A stretch of DNA of 13,425 nucleotides from JBDRGC01 sp043818215 (lineage in GTDB: Bacteria; Chloroflexota; Anaerolineae; Anaerolineales; UBA11858): positions 1 to 13,425 of the forward strand of contig JBDRGC010000379.1 of assembly GCA_043818215.1 (NCBI GenBank), given 5' to 3'. The first letter of the stretch is position 1. Every line of letters starts with the position of its first letter. The position numbers and the translations under genes are program-made. The notes beneath the pieces were generated by a model. It ran no database searches. It saw only the letters and a list, made by a program, of their open reading frames with translations, and was not told the DNA's origin. Below, piece by piece: positions 8,128 through 13,425 of the stretch.

Positions 8128-9132
8128 ATGTACTACTACTCGCACCGACAAAATCCGAGGAACCGAGGCCTGATTTTGGGTTGGGGCTTGTTTCTGGCCC
8201 TGATGCTGAGTGCCTGTGCCGGTGAAAATTCAGCGCCGCCGCCACCATCCCCTACGGTGGGGCAGTTGACCCCTTATTGGACATCCACCCCCACCCCCGC
8301 ATTGCAGCGCGAGGCCTCAGATTCCAGCCTCACGCCAGCCCCCGCTGCCACTCCGCTCCCTACTCCCACGCCTTTGATTTACAATATCGTCAAAGATGAT
8401 ACACTTACAAGTGTCGCCTTTCGTAACGGAATCAGCCTCGAGGATCTGCTCTCCGCCAACCCAGGCATCGATCCCAATTTTCTCACCATCGGGATGAGCA
8501 TCACTATTCCCACGGCAGAAGGGAGCCTGATATCGCTGCCGCTCCCTACCCCCATCCCGGTGACGCTCCACTCCCCAATCTGCTACCCCACCAGCGATGG
8601 CGGACTGTGGTGCCTGGTATTGGTCGAAAACAATCAGCCGCACAGTGTAGAAAATATCTCCGCATTGATAAGCCTGCTAACGTCAAGCAGTGCCAATATT
8701 CCAGCGCAAGTGGCCATTCCGGCGCTCAATTTGCTCATACCGGGACAGGCCATCCCGCTGGCCGCTTTCTTTGCGCCCCCTATTCCTGAAGATGCTCTCC
8801 CTCGGGCCGAATTACTCACTGCACTCCCCATTTCGGCAGACAGCAAACGTTATCTAGACACAGGCATGGAAATCAGCAATATCAGCATTGCGCAGTCACA
8901 ACGACAGGCGACCGTTACAGGAGAAGTAAGATTGTCAGAGGCGGGCGCGCCAGCTCGACACATATACTTAGCCGCCGCGGCTTACGATGCGGATGGAAAC
9001 CCCATCGGCTTCCGCAAACAAGAGATCTTAGTTGAACTCGCGCCAGGGGATGTTTTGCCCTTTGACATCACTGTTTTCAGTCTAGGCCCCCCAATTGCGA
9101 ATGTGGAAGTTTTGTGTGAAGCCCGGCCTTGA
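8128..9132 (+). CDS. LysM-domain lipoprotein
   Basis: 334 residues from the ATG at 8128. A signal peptide (basic N-terminus, hydrophobic ~14-26) ends in the lipobox LSAC with the lipidated Cys at residue 30, so the protein should be tethered to the outer face of the membrane. Residues ~35-82 are a Pro/Thr-rich linker. Residues 84-129 form one LysM domain (YNIVKDDTLTSVAFRNGISL to MSITIP), which in known families binds peptidoglycan or other N-acetylglucosamine polymers. The remaining ~200 residues look like two beta-sandwich modules of the FxLYD type, a tentative assignment based on alternating hydrophobic strands. An in-frame ATG at 8089 is less likely because it lies upstream of the -35 box. 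No catalytic residues are recognised; an envelope-anchoring or structural role is inferred. Confidence 0.85.
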   Translation: MYYYSHRQNPRNRGLILGWGLFLALMLSACAGENSAPPPPSPTVGQLTPYWTSTPTPALQREASDSSLTPAPAATPLPTPTPLIYNIVKDDTLTSVAFRNGISLEDLLSANPGIDPNFLTIGMSITIPTAEGSLISLPLPTPIPVTLHSPICYPTSDGGLWCLVLVENNQPHSVENISALISLLTSSSANIPAQVAIPALNLLIPGQAIPLAAFFAPPIPEDALPRAELLTALPISADSKRYLDTGMEISNISIAQSQRQATVTGEVRLSEAGAPARHIYLAAAAYDADGNPIGFRKQEILVELAPGDVLPFDITVFSLGPPIANVEVLCEARP

Positions 9133-9151
9133 ACGAAGACAACCTTCCGGC

Positions 9152-9184
9152 AGACCTTCCAGGTCTCTGAGACCTGGAAGGTCT
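9152..9184. repeat. Perfect 33-bp palindrome
   Basis: AGACCTTCCAGGTCTC (9152-9167) and its exact complement (9169-9184) flank a single central T. It lies 19 bp after the LysM gene stop and 24 bp before the permease remnant. A one-base centre forms a poor RNA loop and no T tract follows, so a dispersed palindromic repeat is more likely than a terminator, though it may still shape the 3' end of the lipoprotein mRNA. Confidence 0.7.
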
Positions 9185-9208
9185 ATCAGGCGATGGATTA
9201 CCCCAAAA

Positions 9209-9283
9209 ATGACCCGTTACTTGATACGACAAATTTCTGCCAGCCTAATCAAACTTTTCGTATTTATGACTTTTATGTTTTTC
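9209..9283 (+). pseudogene. 5' fragment of a DppB/OppB-type ABC permease
   Basis: The reading frame from ATG 9209 begins MTRYLIRQISASLIKLF and continues as a hydrophobic helix, the characteristic N-terminus of inner-membrane permeases of the dipeptide/oligopeptide/nickel ABC importer family (usually ~310-340 residues). After about 25 codons the frame enters the mobile element at 9284 and stops at 9314-9316. The rest of the gene is absent. The start codon has no clear Shine-Dalgarno sequence. The family call rests on a short stretch, but it is strengthened by the matching partner fragment just beyond the element. Confidence 0.65.
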
Positions 9284-9444
9284 GTGACTACTCACGCTGA
9301 CAATGAATCTGGCTAAACAACGCCCGAATCACCCCCCCTGCTCCCCAATCCTGGGGGGAGCAACAAGGGTTCTCTCCAAAATTGGGCTGAGTAACACGGG
9401 TTCCCCCCAAAATTGGGGGGCAGGGGGGCTGGCTGAGTAGTTAC
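9284..9444. mobile_element. Second MITE-like element, at the permease deletion
   Basis: Ends are GTGACTACTCA (9284-9294) and TGAGTAGTTAC (9434-9444), inverted repeats matching in 10 of 11 positions and nearly identical to those of the element at 2511-2661. The core is different: GC-rich palindromes (CCCCCCTGCTCCCCAAT on the left, its near complement on the right at ~9413-9429) and a 31-bp direct repeat (9352-9382 and 9383-9413, continuing partially at 9414). The 8 bp flanking each side (TGTTTTTC and GTCGTTTC) do not form a target duplication, unlike the first element. No coding capacity is seen. Confidence 0.6.
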
Positions 9445-9804
9445 GTCGTTTCTAAGCCATTCATGGAAGCTGCCCACATTGCCGGCGGCGGAGCATGGCA
9501 TATTATCACCAAACACCTGCTCCCTGCTATGCTCCCCCTGGCAGCTCTGCAGATGATGATTGCTGTATCCGGCTCGGTGGTAGCCGATGGGTTCATCTCC
9601 TTCTTTGGCCTGACCCGCACCGTCAACAATTGGGGAACGATCATTTACAACGCCTTCGTCTATACCAATATCGGCGGGTCGGGGTCCAGTATATGGCACA
9701 TGCTGCTGCCGGCGGCAATGAGTTTCTCGTTATTCGCTCTGGGCTTTTACCTGGTTTCACGAGGACTGCACAAGGTTGCCTCCCCCACCCTGCGAGAAGG
9801 CTAG
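9445..9804 (+). pseudogene. 3' fragment of a DppC/OppC-type ABC permease
   Basis: The native frame resumes immediately after the element (VVSKPFMEAAHIAGGG) and runs to TAG 9802-9804. It retains the EAA loop that docks on the ABC ATPase (EAAHIAGGGAWHIITKHLLP), the following membrane helices, SFFGL and NWGTIIYNA, and a typical C-terminal end (YLVSRGLHKVASPTLREG). About 119 codons of an expected ~290-300 remain. An internal ATG at 9463 could allow a 113-residue product, but it would lack the N-terminal helices and is unlikely to work. No substrate-binding protein or ATPase genes are in the window. Confidence 0.8.
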
Positions 9805-10036
9805 GGATTTGGGACTAGGGACTAGGGATCAGGGACTAGGGATCAGGGACTAGGGATCAGGGACTAGGGAACAGGGGCCAGGGATCAGGGACTAGGGATC
9901 AGGGACCAGGGATCAGGGACTAGGGATCAGGGACCAGGAATCAGGAACTAGGGAGCAAGGATTCCTGGTTCCTAGTTCTCTAGTTCCTAGTTCCTAGTTT
10001 CCTAGTCCCTAATCCCTAGTTCCCTAGTCCCTAGCT
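9805..10036. repeat. Heptad array and large hairpin between convergent genes
   Basis: Twenty-one consecutive 7-bp units fit GGRANNA with one GGGGCCA variant, unbroken in phase from 9811 to 9957; GGGACTA and GGGATCA dominate and largely alternate. From 9961 to 10036 the complementary C-rich version (CCTAGTT, CCTAGTC) follows with a few indels. The two halves can fold into one long hairpin; its inner stem is ACCAGGAATC (9933-9942) with GATTCCTGGT (9960-9969). It fills the gap between the permease remnant and mltG, with no gene. A barrier to transcription from either side is possible. Confidence 0.85.
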
Positions 10037-10038
10037 CC

Positions 10039-11121
10039 TCACGGACACGCATTCCCCACATGCTCCTCGAACGTTTCCGCGAAAACATGCTGCCCCGACC
10101 CGTCGCAGGCTGCTCGGAAGTAGTAGTACGGTGACTGAGCGGGGAAAGCCACCGCTCGCAGGGCGGTCACTCCCGGGTTGCAGATGGGGCCAGGGGGCAG
10201 CCCCGGGTAGAGATAAGTATTGTAAGCCGAATCCACTTCCAAATCCGCGCCGGTCAGCGGGTTCGTCCACCACATCCCCTGAGACTGATTGTAACCCAGA
10301 GCGTACTGCACCGTCGGATCGGCATCCAGGTTCATGCCAATTGCCAGCCGGTTGAGAAACACCGATGCGATCATGGGCATCTCGGCATCTATAACCGATT
10401 CGCGTTTCACAATGGATGCCAGGATGGCAGCCTCGCGGGTGGACAGCCCTTGCTGCGCGAAACCGGATTGCATTTCGGGCGTGGCTGCCGCATCGAAGGC
10501 ATTGACCAGCGTGAGCACCAACAATTCTGCGCTAATATCGCGTGATATGGTATAGACCCCCGGCAGCAGAAGGCCCTCGGCATCGTTTTGCTGGGCTTCG
10601 GCGACGAACTCCTCGGGGGTGATTGCCAGTCCGGATGTTGGCAGGGAGGCGGCAATTTCTTCGAGCCGCCAGCCCGCCAAAATAGAGAAGTCCACCTCTG
10701 ACGGAGTCGCGTCCTGCAAAGCCTGGGCAATCTCGATGGGGGACATGGCGGGACTGATAGTATAGTCCCCGGCCTGAATTCGAGTGTCCAGCCCGGAATA
10801 AACCAGATAGTTGCGGAAGGCCCCCGGATTGTGGATAAGACCCTGCTCCCGAAGGCGTTTGCTCACTGAGGCGGGGGACTCGCCCAAAGCCACCTGGAAG
10901 GGAATCTCCGCCCCAAAAGGGTCAACCGGCGTGGTGAGATCATCCGTTTGCAGGATCACCATTGCCGAGCGATACAGTTTTTCCGTCAAATCGAGATGCG
11001 AGTCCGGCGGCCCGAATATCTCAGCCGCGCGTTGGGGGATACCAGCTAAGTAGAAAACAGCCAGACAGGCAAGAGCGATTATCAGGAGCAGGAAGACAAC
11101 GGTTGGGCGGGAGCGTTTCAT
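10039..11121 (-). CDS. Endolytic murein transglycosylase MltG (YceG family)
   Basis: 360 residues, close to the family's usual ~340. An N-terminal membrane anchor (~8-27) places the enzyme on the outer face. A LysM-like/accessory region (~72-145) precedes the YceG catalytic domain. The family signature ASIVKRES contains the expected catalytic Glu at 241 (ASIVEKET in E. coli, Glu218). Other conserved blocks are SVFLNRL (253-259), MNLDADPTVQYALG (263-276), YNTYLYPGLPPGPICNPG (300-317) and HVFAETFEEH near the end. MltG cleaves nascent glycan strands and sets their length. It is last in the baseplate-J-like/ruvX/mltG minus-strand group, 79 bp after ruvX; ruvX-mltG adjacency is common in bacteria. 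No Shine-Dalgarno sequence is visible; the TTAGGGA repeat lies just upstream of the ATG. Confidence 0.95.
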   Translation of the reverse strand: MKRSRPTVVFLLLIIALACLAVFYLAGIPQRAAEIFGPPDSHLDLTEKLYRSAMVILQTDDLTTPVDPFGAEIPFQVALGESPASVSKRLREQGLIHNPGAFRNYLVYSGLDTRIQAGDYTISPAMSPIEIAQALQDATPSEVDFSILAGWRLEEIAASLPTSGLAITPEEFVAEAQQNDAEGLLLPGVYTISRDISAELLVLTLVNAFDAAATPEMQSGFAQQGLSTREAAILASIVKRESVIDAEMPMIASVFLNRLAIGMNLDADPTVQYALGYNQSQGMWWTNPLTGADLEVDSAYNTYLYPGLPPGPICNPGVTALRAVAFPAQSPYYYFRAACDGSGQHVFAETFEEHVGNACP

Positions 11122-11126
11122 GGCGG

Positions 11127-11213
11127 AAATTAGGGACTTGGGGCTAGGGACTAGGAATCGGGGACTAAGGCCTGATTTCCTAGTCCCTAATCCCTAGCCC
11201 CTAGTCCCTGGCC
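11127..11213. repeat. Heptad-derived hairpin between ruvX and mltG
   Basis: Degenerate 7-bp units (TTAGGGA, CTAGGGA and variants) at ~11127-11168 are followed by their complement (TTTCCTAGTCCCTAATCCC and on) to ~11213. The two arms form an imperfect hairpin of about 40 bp centred near AGGCCT (11168-11173). It covers the final codons and the TAG of ruvX and the whole ruvX-mltG spacer. It is the same family as the array at 9805-10036. Confidence 0.75.
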
Positions 11214-11611
11214 TCGAGATAAGATTGCAGAATCACCGTGGCGGCCAGCGCGTCGAGATGCCCGCCGCGTTTGCGGCGCGGGCTGCCCATGGCAATGCGG
11301 GCGGAGCGTGCCTCTTGGGTGCTGTAGCTTTCGTCCCACAATTCCACGGGAAGCGCGGCCTGTGTGCGGATTGCCACTGCCAGCCGGGCCGCCGCGCGGC
11401 CTGAAGAGGTGGGATTGCCATCCGCGTCCAGAGCCTGCCCAACGACGATCAGTCCCGCGCCGTGCTCTTGTGCCATCTTCGCAATAGATGCCGCGTCAAT
11501 GGGACGCGAGACATGCTTCAGCACCGTCAGCGGGTTGGCGATAGTTCCGGTCAGATCGCTGATGGCAATGCCGATATTCTTTTCTCCGGGGTCAATTGCG
11601 AGGATGCGCAT
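11201..11611 (-). CDS. RuvX/YqgF putative Holliday junction resolvase
   Basis: 136 residues from the ATG at 11611, the usual size for the family. The RNase H-like fold is shown by LAIDPGEKNIGIAISD (catalytic Asp7), VVGQALDADG (57-65), the WDESYSTQEA block (Asp93/Glu94) and HLDALAATVILQSYL with Asp120. YqgF proteins are linked to Holliday junction resolution and to 16S pre-rRNA 5'-end processing. The frame stays open upstream to a GTG at 11773, which would add 54 residues of repeated QSPIPNL heptapeptides; this extension is encoded by the heptad array and is not expected in the family. The ATG at 11611 has only C-rich repeat sequence upstream and no Shine-Dalgarno, so initiation may depend on coupling to the upstream gene. 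The last codons and TAG lie inside the next repeat. Confidence 0.93.
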   Translation of the reverse strand: MRILAIDPGEKNIGIAISDLTGTIANPLTVLKHVSRPIDAASIAKMAQEHGAGLIVVGQALDADGNPTSSGRAAARLAVAIRTQAALPVELWDESYSTQEARSARIAMGSPRRKRGGHLDALAATVILQSYLEARD

Positions 11612-11781
11612 GGGGGGATTGGGGATTGGGGATTGGAGATTGGGGATTGGAGATTGGAGATTGGAGATTGGGGATTGGAGATTGGGGATTGGAGATTGGA
11701 GATTGGGGATTGGGGATTGGGGATTGGAGACTGGAGACTGAATACTGAACACTGAACACTGATCACTGCCCACTGCCCACC
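11612..11781. repeat. Unbroken 24-unit heptad array upstream of ruvX
   Basis: From 11614 to 11781 there are 24 seven-base units in strict phase, with no indel. They grade from GGGGATT and GGAGATT (18 units, including two GGAGACT at the end) through GAATACT, GAACACT and GATCACT to GCCCACT. The array fills the spacer between the baseplate-J-like gene and ruvX. Its right end encodes the last residues (GSGQ) and TGA of the upstream gene, and its left end stops 2 bp from the ruvX ATG. Confidence 0.9.
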
Positions 11782-13310
11782 GAGACGCGGAACGGCAGCA
11801 CTGGCAAACGCGGCCACCAGTCAGGGGTGAGCGTGATCTCTGCGGGAATTGCTAAAGGTAAGTTGTTGCCCAGTTGGTCGATAGCATCTTCGGGCTTGAG
11901 CCATAGAATGAGATTGATGGCTTTGGTTGCGTTGATTTGCGCGCCTACTTCCCATTGTGCTCGCATCTGCCAATTGGCTTGTTCTCCATTTTCGAGTATC
12001 GGAGAGCTTTTTGGACTGATCACCAGAGTATCCGGGAGAGGCGCGAAATCAGCGGGCAGATTGGCTTCCAGCGCGGCTTGTCCCAATGTGCGCAGGTCTG
12101 TCCCCGCAGCCATCAAAGCCTGGAATTCCATGCGCAGGGTCAGGTTGAGTTGGTCAGCGGGCTGGGTTTCGACGGGGGCGTAGGTTTCTTCCAATACCTG
12201 GCTTAACGAGGGCTTTGCACTTAGCAACACGTCATCTGGCCCCAGGTTAGCTTGAAATTCTGTCAACGCGGTCTGACGCAGGGCGGCGAGCAATTCATCG
12301 TAGAGTTTCTGGTAATCGCCTTCGCTGGGAGCGGGGGCGGTGCGATCCGTGCCGCCCATAGTTGGCTCTGAGTTCGTGACAGTCAGATGCAAGCCCAAAG
12401 GCCCCTCGATAGCCAAAATGCTCTCGGCAGGGACATTCCCGCTGCTACCAGGCAAAAGCGCGCCCACAGAGATTGTCTCGCTCACTACCTCTGCGGGGAT
12501 GGTTATGGTCTGGTCAGTCGCGAAGCGCACCAAGCCTTCTCCCAGGGTGCTGATGACCGTCCCCGCGGGAATCGTGATATCCTGATCGGTCACGCCCCAG
12601 CGGGTGAACGTCACTTCCCCGGTGGCAGGTCGATCTGGGATGGAGATATGGCCGGATGATGGGATGCTCCCGCGCCCCTCGACGATTACCGTGATCCACC
12701 GGGCGGGTACGGCCCCCGAAAGGTCTACAGACGCGGTTTCGGGGCTGGCCTCTACCGAAATGGTGACTGCCTCGGTTTGAGTTCTGGGTGTCAGGCGGAT
12801 TTCCGCGCTCGGTACCAGAATTGCAGCAATGGCTAAAACACCCAGCACTCCCAGAGTGAAAAAGAGCAAACGAATTATGGGATGCCCGAGCCAGCGAGCC
12901 GGGGTCGGATGAGCCAGTTGGCGCAGTCCTGCGAGATCAGGTTTTTCGTGGGCAGTCTCGGCGATTGATGGCTGAAACGGCGTCGAGTGTTTGGATATGC
13001 GCGCCAGTTTCTTTCGCTGCCTGCGAGGTTGACGCCAGTGGCTTTGTTCGGCTTTGTGAATAGTGGGGTAAATTAGAATATTTAGCTTTTCAGCATGATA
13101 CCTGACGTCGGTATCGCCGGTCACCAACGCCAATTGCGCCCCCAAGGATGCGCTATGACGTTGCAGGAACACCAAATCCAGCCGCCGGTTGAGGATGCGC
13201 CCTCGCACCGGCCACACCAACAGAATTCGAGGCGTTTGTCTCCAATCCATTTTGTCTTTGACCGAAATGGCGTCATCATGGGGTTCAAGTTGGATGATTT
13301 GGGTTTTCAT
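11763..13310 (-). CDS. Baseplate-J-like single-pass membrane protein
   Basis: 515 residues. Residues ~25-85 form a small alpha/beta domain (RILLVWPVRGRILNRRLD, then LGAQLALVTGDTDVRYHAEKLNI) that would be cytoplasmic. A basic, low-complexity stretch (~90-140) leads to one membrane helix (~146-166). The remaining ~345 residues would be outside. They contain a repeated beta segment (GEVTFTRWG, ITIPAGTVIST, ITIPAEVVSE, GSSGNVPAESI), which I associate with proteins annotated baseplate J/gp47-like. No other phage tail genes are nearby, so this is probably a chromosomal envelope protein and not a tail component. Function unknown. It is first in the group with ruvX and mltG. The start follows the family-like MKTQIIQLEPHDD; no Shine-Dalgarno is visible, and the frame is closed by TGA at 13380-13382. 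Confidence 0.75.
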   Translation of the reverse strand: MKTQIIQLEPHDDAISVKDKMDWRQTPRILLVWPVRGRILNRRLDLVFLQRHSASLGAQLALVTGDTDVRYHAEKLNILIYPTIHKAEQSHWRQPRRQRKKLARISKHSTPFQPSIAETAHEKPDLAGLRQLAHPTPARWLGHPIIRLLFFTLGVLGVLAIAAILVPSAEIRLTPRTQTEAVTISVEASPETASVDLSGAVPARWITVIVEGRGSIPSSGHISIPDRPATGEVTFTRWGVTDQDITIPAGTVISTLGEGLVRFATDQTITIPAEVVSETISVGALLPGSSGNVPAESILAIEGPLGLHLTVTNSEPTMGGTDRTAPAPSEGDYQKLYDELLAALRQTALTEFQANLGPDDVLLSAKPSLSQVLEETYAPVETQPADQLNLTLRMEFQALMAAGTDLRTLGQAALEANLPADFAPLPDTLVISPKSSPILENGEQANWQMRAQWEVGAQINATKAINLILWLKPEDAIDQLGNNLPLAIPAEITLTPDWWPRLPVLPFRVSVGSGQ

Positions 13311-13425
13311 TTTGATGGAGATTGGATTAGCGGCGAGGATCTGCGTCAGGCGGAGGCTAAAATACGGCGATACAATGCGTCACCAATCCTAAAGCCATGG
13401 TTTCGCAGTTGATCTAATGACGACC
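13311..13425. other. Upstream region of the baseplate-J-like gene
   Basis: 115 bp to the window edge. I see no convincing gene, strong promoter or hairpin. On the minus strand a weak TTGGTG/TATTTT pair with a 16-nt spacer lies around 13360-13387. In the frame of the gene there are stops at 13380-13382 and 13389-13391, so any upstream gene must end before this or be in another frame. Confidence 0.3.

Noticed and set aside
9352..9444. Possible CRISPR-like repeats
   Set aside because: The 31-bp units are directly adjacent with no spacers and are palindromic; they belong to the mobile element.
9463..9804. A complete small 113-residue membrane protein
   Set aside because: The homology to a DppC-type permease continues upstream of this ATG to 9445, so it is the tail of a truncated gene, not an independent small protein.
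11364..11755. Plus-strand open frames rich in GIGDWRLE repeats
   Set aside because: They are the translation of the 7-bp array and the antisense of ruvX, with no start signal or family resemblance.
13095..13412. 105-codon plus-strand frame at the right end
   Set aside because: Mostly antisense to the baseplate-J-like gene and without recognisable features.

Overview
This window looks like part of a chromosome from an uncultured filamentous or anaerobic bacterium of the Chloroflexota, most likely class Anaerolineae. This is an inference. It rests on a baseplate-J-like membrane protein next to ruvX and mltG, on secreted or membrane proteins with long Thr/Pro linkers, on a very large multi-GAF histidine kinase, and on the many heptameric and palindromic intergenic repeats. 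No rRNA, tRNA or CRISPR array was seen.

Layout, left to right. Positions 1-271 hold a leader with a good sigma70-type promoter crossed by nested inverted repeats. Positions 272-2491 (+) encode a 739-residue metallo-beta-lactamase-fold protein with two C-terminal cyclic-nucleotide-binding-like domains. The convergent gap 2492-2736 holds a complete MITE-like element with an 8-bp target duplication, then a hairpin terminator for the next gene. Positions 2737-6072 (-) encode a membrane sensor histidine kinase (about 7 TM, three GAF, PAS, HisKA, HATPase). Positions 6194-8062 (-) encode a membrane-anchored TPR protein with a Thr/Pro tail encoded by a 42-bp minisatellite. A compact divergent promoter region separates it from a LysM lipoprotein (8128-9132, +) whose predicted transcript would be leaderless.

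Positions 9209-9804 are the wreck of a peptide/nickel-type ABC permease operon. The first ~25 codons of a DppB-like permease run directly into a second MITE-like element, and the last ~119 codons of a DppC-like permease follow. Everything between is missing. The second element has the same terminal repeats as the first but an unrelated core.

From 10039 rightward a minus-strand cluster reads baseplate-J-like protein, then ruvX, then mltG (13310 to 10039), a probable envelope/cell-wall and DNA-processing operon. Its junctions, and the convergent gap to the permease remnant, are packed with 7-bp-periodic arrays and hairpins. These supply stop codons and C-terminal residues of the neighbouring genes and abut the ruvX start codon.

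I do not see a complete new defence or metabolic system. The most unusual material is the mobile/repeat layer: two MITE-like elements sharing ends but not cores, one sitting exactly at the permease deletion, and in-phase heptad arrays at three junctions. Next is the tandem, apparently half-dead metallo-beta-lactamase protein fused to cNMP-binding domains.
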